Shown one piece after another: positions 34,928 to 42,713 of a stretch of DNA of 64,000 nucleotides. This stretch comes from Serratia proteamaculans_D (GTDB lineage: Bacteria; Pseudomonadota; Gammaproteobacteria; Enterobacterales; Enterobacteriaceae). The stretch lies in NCBI RefSeq assembly GCF_049959315.1, contig NZ_CP188201.1, one strand, 5' to 3'. Position numbers and translations under genes: made by a program. The notes under the pieces were generated by a model. It did not search any database. It saw only the letters and a program-made list of their open reading frames with translations, and was not told where the DNA came from. Numbering within the stretch: the first letter of the stretch is position 1; every line of letters starts with the position of its first letter.

Positions 34928-35092
34928 GTCGTTTCATTCGAGCCTGCAAGGATTTATGAACGGCATCACGAATATCATCTTTATTCTATCCCTCGCTTGT
35001 TATTGAAATTTATATTCCATATAAACGCTTATCAGATGATGCATTTCATTGTGTGCGCCATCCTATATGACTATCGGTAACGGGAGAAGGTG

Positions 35093-36223
35093 ATGAAACA
35101 GGTTCGCGTTGGTTTAATTGGCACCGGCTACATTGGGCGCTGCCACGCTATTGCTTATGCGCAGGCTGCCACGGTATTTCCACTTAAAGGGGAACTGGTG
35201 CTGGAAATGCTGGCGGAAGTGACGCCAGAATTGGCGCAACAGCGAGCCGCAGAGTTTGGTTTCTCGCGCTCCACCGGTGACTGGCGCCAACTGGTGGCCG
35301 ATCCGTCGATAGATGTGGTGGATATCTGCGCGCCCAACTTCCTGCATAAAGAAATGGCGCTGGAGGCGATCCGCCACGGCAAACACGTCTATTCCGAAAA
35401 ACCGCTGGCGCTGGACGCCAAAGACGCCGCCGAAATGGTACAGGCCGCGCGGGCTAAAGGGGTCAAAACCCTGGTGGGCTTCAACTATATGAAGAATCCG
35501 ACCAGCCAGTTGGCGCGTGAAATTATTGCCAATGGCGAGATAGGTGAAGTGGTGCATTTCTACGGTACCCACAACGAAGATTACCTCGCCGACCCACGTA
35601 CGCCGATTGACTGGCACTGCCGCAAGGCGACGGCCGGGTTGGGGGCGCTGGGCGACCTGGCGGCGCATATTGTGAATATGGCGCACTATCTGGTGGGGGA
35701 CATTGTCGCCGTCTCCGGCGATATGCAGACCATCATTAAACAGCGTCCGGATGAGAAAGACCCTACGCTGATGCATCAGGTGGAAAACGAAGATCAGGCC
35801 AGTGCGCTGGTACGCTTTGCCGGCGGGGCGATGGGCACCATCGAAACCTCACGTATTGCCTGCGGGCGAAAAATGGGGCTGACCTATGTGGTCACTGGCA
35901 CCAGGGGCACGCTGAGTTACACTCAGGAGCGGATGGCGGAACTGAAGCTGTATCGTCATGATGAGCCGGCGGAGCGTCAGGGTTTTAAAACCTTGCTGGT
36001 GGGGCCAAAGCATCCGGATTACGCCGCTTTCTGCATTAGCGCCGGGCATGGTATCGGCTTTAACGATCAGAAAACGGTGGAGATCCGCGACCTGGTCAAC
36101 GGTATTGCCGCCGATGACCCTATGTGGCCGGACTTTGAAGAAGGCTGGAAAGTCTCTTGCGTGCTGGATGCGATCGCCGCTTCCGCCGAACAGCGCCGCT
36201 GGCTGGAGATCAACCGCGACTGA
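35093..36223 (+). CDS. Gfo/Idh/MocA family oxidoreductase
   Basis: A 376-aa NAD(P)-dependent dehydrogenase. The Rossmann loop VGLIGTGYIGRCHA is at the N-terminus and the family's EKPLALDAKDA motif (catalytic lysine) is near residue 103; DWHCRKATAGLGALGDLAAH carries the conserved G-x-x-x-D-x-x-x-H. Substrates are usually sugars, inositols or their amines. ATG 35093 is preferred over GTG 35090, with GGAGAAGG upstream. No sugar transporter or isomerase is adjacent, so the pathway is open. Confidence 0.9.
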   Translation: MKQVRVGLIGTGYIGRCHAIAYAQAATVFPLKGELVLEMLAEVTPELAQQRAAEFGFSRSTGDWRQLVADPSIDVVDICAPNFLHKEMALEAIRHGKHVYSEKPLALDAKDAAEMVQAARAKGVKTLVGFNYMKNPTSQLAREIIANGEIGEVVHFYGTHNEDYLADPRTPIDWHCRKATAGLGALGDLAAHIVNMAHYLVGDIVAVSGDMQTIIKQRPDEKDPTLMHQVENEDQASALVRFAGGAMGTIETSRIACGRKMGLTYVVTGTRGTLSYTQERMAELKLYRHDEPAERQGFKTLLVGPKHPDYAAFCISAGHGIGFNDQKTVEIRDLVNGIAADDPMWPDFEEGWKVSCVLDAIAASAEQRRWLEINRD

Positions 36224-36225
36224 GA

Positions 36226-36304
36226 ATAACTTATGGCGCTCGTAAATTGAGAGCGCCTTAAGTTATGAAGAAGTTAGGCTATTAGCTTAGTAAGCTAATA
36301 GCCT
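36226..36304. repeat. Two tandem near-perfect palindromes between convergent genes
   Basis: First dyad: a 16-bp arm at 36226-36241 (ATAACTTATGGCGCTC) pairs with 36251-36266 with one mismatch. Second: a perfect 14-bp arm at 36276-36289 (AGGCTATTAGCTTA) pairs with 36291-36304 around a single G. Together they fill the gap between the dehydrogenase stop and the amidohydrolase stop. Neither has a classical T-run, but as stem-loops they could block transcription from both sides. Confidence 0.75.
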
Positions 36305-36310
36305 GATGGC

Positions 36311-38182
36311 TTAAAAGGCAAAGCATGAGCAGCCGAACGCGCCCCAGAAGGCATTTTCGTCCGAGACGGGAATGCTGGAGCGGCGAGCGACATCATGCTG
36401 ATGTGCATGCACACCGCACGGGCCGCAGCACTGGTGCGCCTGGCTTAATACCCCGCTACGGGTCGTGGCGACAGGCGGTGCAGAGCGATAATGCCCCGAC
36501 ACCCAAGTGACCGGCGACCAGTCCGGCAGCACCGGTATTGCCGGTGGCGCCAACGGTGAGAAGCTACCGGCGGCATAAACCACTTTGCCGTCCACCACCG
36601 TCATCACCGATTCAATCCCCTTGATTTGCTCCTCCGGTACGCTGAAATAGTCCTGCGACAGCACCGCCAGATCCGCCAACTGCCCGACCTTAATCTGGCC
36701 TTTTTTGCCCTGCTCGGTAGAGAACCAGGCGCTGCCCTGGGTCCACAGCATCAACGCCGTTTCACGATCCAGCCGGGCATTGTCGTCGTACATTGCCATG
36801 CCGCCGACGGTGCGGCCGGAAACCAGCCAGTACAGTGCGGTCCACGGGTTATAACTGGCCACGCGGGTGGCGTCGGTGCCCAGCCCGACCGGCAGTTCGG
36901 CCGCCAGCATTTTTGCCACCGGCGGTGTCTGGCTGGTGGCTTCTTTACCGTAGCGTTCGGCGAAGTACTCGCCCTGGAATGCCATGCGGTGCTGTACCGC
37001 AATGCCGCCGCCCAGCGCTTTAACCCGCTCGATATTGCGATCTGAGATGGTCTCGGCGTGATCGAAAATCCAGTGCAGGCCGTTGAACGGAATTTCACGG
37101 TTCACCTTTTCGAACACGTTCAGCATGCGGCTGATGGATTCGTCATAGGTGGCATGCAGGCGGAATGGCCAGCGGTGTTCGACCAAATGGCGTACCACGC
37201 GCTCGAGTTCGTCTTCGGTGCCTTCCGGCAGATCCGGACGTGGCTGCAGGAAATCCTCGAAGTCGGCGGCGGAGAATACCAGCATCTCACCGGCGCCGTT
37301 ATGGCGGTAAAAATCGGTACCCTGGCCCGGTTGCAGCATGTCGGTCCACAGCTTGAAATCTTCCAGCTCCTGTTTGGGGCGTTGGGTGAACAGGTTGTAG
37401 GCAATCCGCAGGGTCAACTGCTTTTTCTCGTGCAGCTCGGCGATCACCTGATAGTCCTCCGGGTAGTTCTGGAAACCACCCCCGGCGTCAATGGCGCTGG
37501 TCAGGCCAAGGCGATTCAACTCGCGCATAAACTGGCGGGTCGAATTGACCTGCTGTTCCAGCGGCAGTTTTGGCCCTTTGGCCAGAGTGGCATACAGGAT
37601 CATCGCATTGGGTTTGGCAATCAGCATGCCGGTCGGGTTGCCGTTGCCGTCACGCTGAATTTCGCCCCCAGGCGGGTTCGGCGTGTCTTTGGTGTAGCCC
37701 ACCACTTTCAGCGCTGCGCGGTTGAGCAGGGCGCGGTCATACAGATGCAGAATAAATACCGGGGTATCCGGTGCCGCCTGATTGATTTCATCCAGCGTCG
37801 GCATACGGCGTTCGGCAAACTGAAACTCGGTCCAGCCACCGACCACCCGAACCCACTGCGGGCTGGGGGTGCGCAGCGCCTGTTCCTTCAACATGCGTAA
37901 CGCATCGGCCAGAGAAGGTACCCCTTCCCAGCGCAGCTCCAGGTTATAGTTCAGGCCGCCGCGGATCAGGTGCAGGTGTGAGTCATTGAGGCCGGGGACT
38001 GCGGTGTGGCCGTGCAGGTCAATCACCTGCGTTTCTGGCCCTGCGTACTGCATGACTTCGTTTTCATTGCCGACGGCGAGGAATTTGCCGTCGCGGATCG
38101 CCACGGCCTGGGCGGTAGGTGCCTGGCGATCGACAGTGTGAAATTTACCGTTGGTGATAATCAGGGAAGCATGGTTACTCAT
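36311..38182 (-). CDS. YtcJ-like amidohydrolase with a Cys/His-rich tail
   Basis: A 623-aa amidohydrolase of the Amidohydro_3/YtcJ type. The N-terminal beta domain leads to GLNDSHLHL (metal-binding HxH) near residue 65, and the barrel carries the later metal and catalytic residues, with HWIFDHAET and GLGTDATR as family motifs. The C-terminus is odd: after WSPVTWVSGHYRS comes a tail with C585, C586, C589, H592, H594, H596, then C618 and C620 in GCSCFAF. It may bind a metal. It follows the antibiotic-biosynthesis-monooxygenase-like gene by 21 bp and is probably cotranscribed with it. Substrate unknown. Confidence 0.85.
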   Translation of the reverse strand: MSNHASLIITNGKFHTVDRQAPTAQAVAIRDGKFLAVGNENEVMQYAGPETQVIDLHGHTAVPGLNDSHLHLIRGGLNYNLELRWEGVPSLADALRMLKEQALRTPSPQWVRVVGGWTEFQFAERRMPTLDEINQAAPDTPVFILHLYDRALLNRAALKVVGYTKDTPNPPGGEIQRDGNGNPTGMLIAKPNAMILYATLAKGPKLPLEQQVNSTRQFMRELNRLGLTSAIDAGGGFQNYPEDYQVIAELHEKKQLTLRIAYNLFTQRPKQELEDFKLWTDMLQPGQGTDFYRHNGAGEMLVFSAADFEDFLQPRPDLPEGTEDELERVVRHLVEHRWPFRLHATYDESISRMLNVFEKVNREIPFNGLHWIFDHAETISDRNIERVKALGGGIAVQHRMAFQGEYFAERYGKEATSQTPPVAKMLAAELPVGLGTDATRVASYNPWTALYWLVSGRTVGGMAMYDDNARLDRETALMLWTQGSAWFSTEQGKKGQIKVGQLADLAVLSQDYFSVPEEQIKGIESVMTVVDGKVVYAAGSFSPLAPPAIPVLPDWSPVTWVSGHYRSAPPVATTRSGVLSQAHQCCGPCGVHAHQHDVARRSSIPVSDENAFWGAFGCSCFAF

Positions 38183-38203
38183 AACGTTCTCCCGGCAGGC
38201 CGC

Positions 38204-38749
38204 CTAACGGCGGGTAAGCCATTGATGAAATACGCGGGTCACTATTGGCATCCAGAGAAACACCACCAGGGCAACTACGGTGGCGTCATTAAGAAAATGG
38301 CCGATCAGGGTGCCGTTCAATTGCGGCAACAGCTTGCCCCAGAACCAGGGCACCAAATTGGTGGAGGGGAAGATCACCAGCAGGGTGATCAAAAATTGTT
38401 TCCACTTGGCAGGCTGGCGGGTGTTGGGGCTTGGCGGCGTGAACCAGAATTCCGCACCGGGCCGAATTTCAATGCGATCGCTCTCCAGCAGCAGCGGTGA
38501 GACCTCCTCGATGTAGCGCTTGCGCAACGGCGAGTTAATCCACAGATAGAGATTGTCCAGGTTGTCAAAACGCACCAATACGGTATAGGCCTGTTCGTTG
38601 CCGGTAGGGCGGATCACGTTAACACCGAGGTGGCCGGTGAAGTTGGCGGCCTCGGGCATGATGCGTTTTAGCCAGGCCTCGTAGGCCTGTTCCTGTCCCG
38701 GTGCCAAAAGATGGGTGATGACTAACGTGACATGCTGCGGATGGGCCAT
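38204..38749 (-). CDS. ABM-domain (antibiotic biosynthesis monooxygenase-like) membrane protein
   Basis: A 181-aa protein: an N-terminal ABM ferredoxin-like domain (about 5-100; LAPGQEQAYEAWLKRI is typical) followed by two hydrophobic segments (FLITLLVIFPSTNLVPWFW and LNDATVVALVVFLWMPIVT). ABM domains act in oxidations of aromatics or in haem handling; here the domain would be tethered to the inner membrane. It sits between an isochorismatase-like hydrolase gene, from which a terminator-like hairpin separates it, and the amidohydrolase. Confidence 0.82.
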   Translation of the reverse strand: MAHPQHVTLVITHLLAPGQEQAYEAWLKRIMPEAANFTGHLGVNVIRPTGNEQAYTVLVRFDNLDNLYLWINSPLRKRYIEEVSPLLLESDRIEIRPGAEFWFTPPSPNTRQPAKWKQFLITLLVIFPSTNLVPWFWGKLLPQLNGTLIGHFLNDATVVALVVFLWMPIVTRVFHQWLTRR

Positions 38750-38764
38750 AGTATTCCACTCCAG

Positions 38765-38788
38765 AAAAACCCCGGCGCGAGGCCGGGG
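38765..38788 (-). terminator. Rho-independent terminator after the isochorismatase-like gene
   Basis: On the minus strand CCCCGGC-CTCGC-GCCGGGG is followed by TTTTT. It lies 7 bp past the hydrolase stop and 15 bp before the next start, so it should cut expression of the two downstream genes. Confidence 0.82.
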
Positions 38789-38795
38789 TGAAGGG

Positions 38796-39440
38796 TTATT
38801 TCGCTACGCGTGCTGGAGCGTGATGCACCATGGTGTAAGCGTAGTCGACGCCCATGCCATAAGCGCCGCTGTGTTCGCGCACCAGCGCCATCACCGCGTC
38901 GTAAGTCTCTTTGCGTGCCCAATCACGCTGGTATTCCAACAGCACCTGCTGCCAGGTCACCGGGATGGCACCGGCCTGCACCATACGGTCGATTGAACGC
39001 TCATGCGCGTCGACCGAGGTACCGCCGGAAGTATCGGTGACCACATAAACTTCGTAGCCGGCTTCAAGCGCCATCAACGCCGGGAAGGTCAGGCACACTT
39101 CTGTCCACAAGGCGGAAATCACCAGCTTTTTGCGACCGGTAGCCTCCACGGCCTTCACGAAGGCGGCGTCCTCCCAGGAGTTCATCGAAGTGCGTTCAAT
39201 CGGGGTGATTTCAGGATGTACTGCCAACAGTTCCGGCCAGATATAGCCGCTGAAACTTTCGGTTTCCACCGAGGTAAAAATCGTTGGGACGTTAAAAATC
39301 TTGCCGGCTTTGGCCAGACCGACCACGTTGTTTTTCAGCAGCTGGCGATCAATATTAGCCACGCCAAAAGACATTTGCGGCTGGTGGTCGATGAAAATCA
39401 GTGCGGAATTATCTTTATCAAGCAATTGAAATTTAGACAT
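38796..39440 (-). CDS. Isochorismatase-like (YcaC-type) hydrolase
   Basis: A 214-aa cysteine hydrolase. The catalytic aspartate is D18 in FIDHQ and the cysteine is C116 in LWTEVCLTFP, matching the YcaC branch, which shares the isochorismatase fold but whose substrate is unsettled. The C-terminal AHERSIDRMVQAGAIPVTW is also typical. First gene of the minus-strand cluster divergent from a LysR regulator. A strong terminator follows. Confidence 0.88.
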   Translation of the reverse strand: MSKFQLLDKDNSALIFIDHQPQMSFGVANIDRQLLKNNVVGLAKAGKIFNVPTIFTSVETESFSGYIWPELLAVHPEITPIERTSMNSWEDAAFVKAVEATGRKKLVISALWTEVCLTFPALMALEAGYEVYVVTDTSGGTSVDAHERSIDRMVQAGAIPVTWQQVLLEYQRDWARKETYDAVMALVREHSGAYGMGVDYAYTMVHHAPARVAK

Positions 39441-39582
39441 GATTTACCTTCCCAGTGATACTTCGGTTTAACAGATGATGAATGTCATCTCGATAAACCA
39501 CAGAGTAGGCAGGGGCAGATTTCAAAGATAGCGCAGAATTTTTGCCGTCTTGTTGAGTTTTTTTATACACGAAGGGGGAGCG

Positions 39583-40491
39583 GTGAGATTAAACCTGGAA
39601 GCGTTACTGATTTTGGATGCGCTCGATCGGCATGGTTCCTTTGCCGCCGCGGCGGCAGTGCTGTTCAAAACGCCGTCGGCACTGAGCTATATGGTGCAGA
39701 AACTGGAGAACGACCTCGATATTACGCTTCTTGATCGCTCCGGCCATCGGGCGAAATTTACCGACACCGGCAAGCTGATGCTGGAAAAAGGCCGGTCGAT
39801 ATTACGTGCGGCGCAGGATTTGGAGCAGCAGGCGCGTTATGTAGAAAACGGCTGGGAAAGCGAGATCACGCTCGGCATTGACGCTTCATTTCCGTTTGAG
39901 CGCTTGCTGCCACTGATTGAGGAGTTCTATCAACAGCATCACCATACCCGCCTGCGTTTTGGTCATGAGGTGCTGGCCGGATCCTGGGAATCACTGGTTT
40001 ACGGCTGTGCGGATATTATTGTCGGTGCAATCTGTGAGCCCCCGTCGCAGGTAGGCTATGCTTTTAGCCAGTTGGGAAGGTTGGATTACGTGTTTGCCGT
40101 GGCTCCGCAGCACCCGCTGGCGGCGTTGGCGGAACCCTTGCCAAAGGACCAAATCCGCCAGCACCGGGCGGTAGTGGTGCGTGATACCTCGCGGGTGAAT
40201 GCGCCGCAAAACCTGAACATCCTCGAGGAACAAGACACCTTGACGGTCTTCGGTTTCGACGCCAAGTTACGGGCGCAGCTCAGCGGCCTGGGTTGTGGTT
40301 ACTTGCCGCGTTATTTGGCTGAACCTTACCTGAAAAGCGGCGAACTGGTGGCGAAAAGCGTTGAATCAGAACGCTGCAGCGACGTCGCTTATTTTGGCTG
40401 GCGAGAAAGTGCCAGCGGCCTGGCGGCAAAATGGTGGCGCGAGCGGTTACAGCAATATGCCGATGCTGGGGGCGTCTACCCGGAACACTGA
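39583..40491 (+). CDS. LysR family transcriptional regulator
   Basis: A 302-aa regulator with HTH GSFAAAAAVLFKTPSALSYMV near the N-terminus and a C-terminal effector domain. The start is a GTG at 39583 (VRLNLEALLILDALDRHG) with GGGGGAG just upstream; the frame runs back to a TTG at 39550 with no support. It is divergent from the YcaC-like/ABM/amidohydrolase cluster and is its likely regulator. Confidence 0.88.
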   Translation: MRLNLEALLILDALDRHGSFAAAAAVLFKTPSALSYMVQKLENDLDITLLDRSGHRAKFTDTGKLMLEKGRSILRAAQDLEQQARYVENGWESEITLGIDASFPFERLLPLIEEFYQQHHHTRLRFGHEVLAGSWESLVYGCADIIVGAICEPPSQVGYAFSQLGRLDYVFAVAPQHPLAALAEPLPKDQIRQHRAVVVRDTSRVNAPQNLNILEEQDTLTVFGFDAKLRAQLSGLGCGYLPRYLAEPYLKSGELVAKSVESERCSDVAYFGWRESASGLAAKWWRERLQQYADAGGVYPEH

Positions 40492-40529
40492 TTTGACACC
40501 TTCGGGTGATAATACAAGGATGCAGAGAA

Positions 40530-40901
40530 ATGAAAGCAGGGACGTGGCTATGGGTGATGTTACTGGCCGGCTGTAGCGCCGGCAGCGAAAACCGCACTGC
40601 GTTGGAAAGCGTGGCGACTTCAGTTCAGCCAACGAAGCTCCAGCGCAGCAATTACCCGGAAAGAATGCGGCAGGCCATCACGCAGGAAATGCAGTTGCCC
40701 GGCAAATATAAGTCCAAAAGTTGTTCGATCAGCATTCATCTGTTGCCGGATGGATCTTTGAAAGACTTTAAGGTGCTGGAAGGTGACGCAGAGCTGTGTG
40801 CAGCGGCAAGCCAGGCAGTACAACGTGCCAAACTGCCGAAAATGGCCAATGAAACCGAGTACGCGTTATTCCACAGCGTGGTACTGGATTTTGTTCCCTG
40901 A
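40530..40901 (+). CDS. Lipoprotein consisting of a stand-alone TolA C-terminal (domain III) module
   Basis: A 123-aa protein. Residues 1-15 form a lipoprotein signal ending in the lipobox LAGC (C15), followed by serine, so outer-membrane sorting is expected. The rest matches TolA domain III: YPERMRQAI, then YKSKSCSISIHLLPDGSLKD, EGDAELCAAA, and a final LDFVP. The two cysteines C65 and C90 keep the 25-residue spacing of the TolA disulfide pair. There is no TolA transmembrane helix or long helical domain II. It could contact TolB/Pal or TolA partners in the periplasm; role unknown. Confidence 0.82.
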   Translation: MKAGTWLWVMLLAGCSAGSENRTALESVATSVQPTKLQRSNYPERMRQAITQEMQLPGKYKSKSCSISIHLLPDGSLKDFKVLEGDAELCAAASQAVQRAKLPKMANETEYALFHSVVLDFVP

Positions 40902-40947
40902 TGAGGCAGTTGGCTAACCGCATCGGATGCGGTAAGCCATGCACCAG

Positions 40948-41373
40948 TTACAAAATACCTTTCTGCGCAAAGGTGATGCGAGTGGCCTCATTGAGATCGA
41001 GTTCAGGTATCCGGTCGGGCCTGAGCCAGGCGACTTCCTGAAACTCTTCATTGAAGGTGATCTGACGATTGGCACTGACACAATCGAAGATCAGATACAG
41101 CATGTAGATCTGTTCTGTTGTCCCATCAGGATAAGTCTTGGTACGAACATCATCCCTGAAAGTCCAGGGGGTGATCTGGGTAATTTCCAGTGCTTCCCCC
41201 AGTTCTTCCCTGATCTCACGACGAAGGGCTTCCTCAATCGTCTCGCCGGGTTCCATACCTCCACCGGACAGCGCCCACTGACCGGGGAAAACGCCGCGGT
41301 CATCGGCCATTTTGCACAGTAAATACTCGCCATTATTTTCAATAATCGGGCAGACGATGATCCTTTGACGCAT
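40948..41373 (-). CDS. nudI: Nucleoside triphosphatase NudI
   Basis: A 141-aa Nudix enzyme nearly collinear with E. coli NudI: MRQRIIVCPIIENNGEYLLC at the N-terminus, the Nudix box starting GGGMEPGETIEEALRREIRE and followed by ELGE, then WTFRDDVRTKTY and LIFDCVSANR. It hydrolyses nucleoside triphosphates, preferring pyrimidine deoxynucleotides such as dUTP, dTTP and dCTP. ATG 41373 has AGGAGG 4 bases upstream. Confidence 0.93.
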   Translation of the reverse strand: MRQRIIVCPIIENNGEYLLCKMADDRGVFPGQWALSGGGMEPGETIEEALRREIREELGEALEITQITPWTFRDDVRTKTYPDGTTEQIYMLYLIFDCVSANRQITFNEEFQEVAWLRPDRIPELDLNEATRITFAQKGIL

Positions 41374-41411
41374 GTAACCTCCTGATGTCATGAATTCTTA
41401 CTAGCTAATCA

Positions 41412-41427
41412 GATAACAGCTGTTATC
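41412..41427. promoter_or_regulatory. Perfect 16-bp palindrome upstream of nudI and the desaturase cluster
   Basis: GATAACAGCTGTTATC reads the same on both strands. It sits in the 243-bp divergent region between nudI and the desaturase-like gene, 39 bp from the nudI start. Operator candidate; the binding protein is unknown. Confidence 0.5.
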
Positions 41428-41571
41428 AAGCCAGAATGCTCGCAATACCACCCACGGTAGTATCCCGTTGAACTCGATGGGGTATCCGTGATCGGGTTCT
41501 CATCAACAGCAATGGCATAACTAGCTGATTTTTAACTTTGCTTTGCCGCTTTCGTTATTTTGAGCGCTCCT

Positions 41572-41613
41572 GCGGCTCGCTGATACTGAGCAAAATCTCA
41601 AACAGCGAGCCGC
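41572..41613 (+). promoter_or_regulatory. GC-rich 5' leader hairpin abutting the desaturase start codon
   Basis: GCGGCTCGCTG (41572-41582) pairs perfectly with CAGCGAGCCGC (41603-41613) around a 20-base loop. The right arm ends 3 bases before the ATG at 41617 and covers the only GAG-like ribosome-binding sequence, so folding should lower translation unless opened. Confidence 0.55.
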
Positions 41614-41616
41614 GCA

Positions 41617-42684
41617 ATGTCCTCAGCCAAAAGCCACAGCCACTATTTGCATTCTGCCCAACGCCATTGGATACAGCAGCTTAACCAGCGTTGGTCCTGG
41701 CGGCTGGAACTGCCGACCTGGGGCATTATGGCAGCGGTTTACGGCGGCTGGTTTGGCGTAGTGCAGTACTGGCAGGCGCTGGGGCCGTGGCTTGGCACGC
41801 CAATGTTAATTCTGCTGACCACCTGGTATATGTCGCTGCAACACGAGCTGATCCACGGTCATCCCACGCGCTGGCCACGGCTCAATCAGTTATTTGGCTT
41901 GCTGCCGTTGGCAGTGTGGTATCCCTACGGGCTGTATCGCGACTCGCATATTCAGCACCACCGTAATGAACATCTGACCGTTCCGCATGAAGATCCCGAA
42001 AGCTATTACTTTAGCCAGGCACAGTGGCAGCGCTTCCCACGACTGAACCCGCTGTTGGCCAGAGTGCGCAATACGCTGAGCGGACGCATACTGTTTGGCC
42101 CGGCGCTGGATATTGTCGCTACCGGGGTTAATGCACTAAAAGCGATCGCTGCCGGTGAATTACGAACTCTGACAATGTGGCTGGTGCATTTGCTGTTGTT
42201 GGCGGGGGTATTGAGCTGGCTGCAACAGCACGGCATTGGCACCGCGTTTTATCTGCTGGCCATCAGCTATCCGGCGTTGGCGTTGACCAAGGTAAGATCG
42301 TTTTTTGAGCATCGTGCCGTTGAAGCTCCGCAGGCACGTTCTATTATTAATGAGGCGGCCTGGCCGTGGCGGCTGTTGTTTCTTAATCTGAACTATCATT
42401 TAGTTCACCATGATCTCCCCGGCTTACCGTGGTACGGTTTACGTCAGGTGTATCTGGCGGAACGTGATGAATATCAGCAACGCAGCCAGGGATTTGTGGT
42501 GCAAGGCTATGGCCAGTGGGTGAGCGAATACGCGTTTACCCCGGTTGCCGTTGAGGTTCATCCGTTCAATGCCGGCGAGCTGCCAGGGGAAACACCGGGC
42601 GAAAATGAAGCCTGGCCGGCAGAGACATTTATTGTGCGATGGAAGCGCGCTTCTCAGGATTTTCCAATCGATCTGGCCAAATAG
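41617..42684 (+). CDS. Membrane fatty-acid-desaturase-like di-iron oxygenase
   Basis: A 355-aa multi-pass membrane protein with the three histidine boxes of the desaturase/hydroxylase superfamily: HELIH (76-80), HIQHH (111-115) and HLVHH (261-265), which bind two irons and activate O2. Hydrophobic stretches flank each box. Its family also contains hydroxylases of small molecules. No good ribosome-binding site is seen, and a strong hairpin abuts the start. It is followed after 29 bp by an osmoprotectant-type ABC importer on the same strand, which points to a role other than lipid desaturation (inference). Confidence 0.85.
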   Translation: MSSAKSHSHYLHSAQRHWIQQLNQRWSWRLELPTWGIMAAVYGGWFGVVQYWQALGPWLGTPMLILLTTWYMSLQHELIHGHPTRWPRLNQLFGLLPLAVWYPYGLYRDSHIQHHRNEHLTVPHEDPESYYFSQAQWQRFPRLNPLLARVRNTLSGRILFGPALDIVATGVNALKAIAAGELRTLTMWLVHLLLLAGVLSWLQQHGIGTAFYLLAISYPALALTKVRSFFEHRAVEAPQARSIINEAAWPWRLLFLNLNYHLVHHDLPGLPWYGLRQVYLAERDEYQQRSQGFVVQGYGQWVSEYAFTPVAVEVHPFNAGELPGETPGENEAWPAETFIVRWKRASQDFPIDLAK

Positions 42685-42713
42685 CCGGAAAATACACAAC
42701 AAGAGGAAAAAAT

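Noticed and set aside
34818..35006. 62-codon frame overlapping the DUF1127 gene end
   Set aside because: It runs through the terminator hairpin and has no ribosome-binding site or family features.
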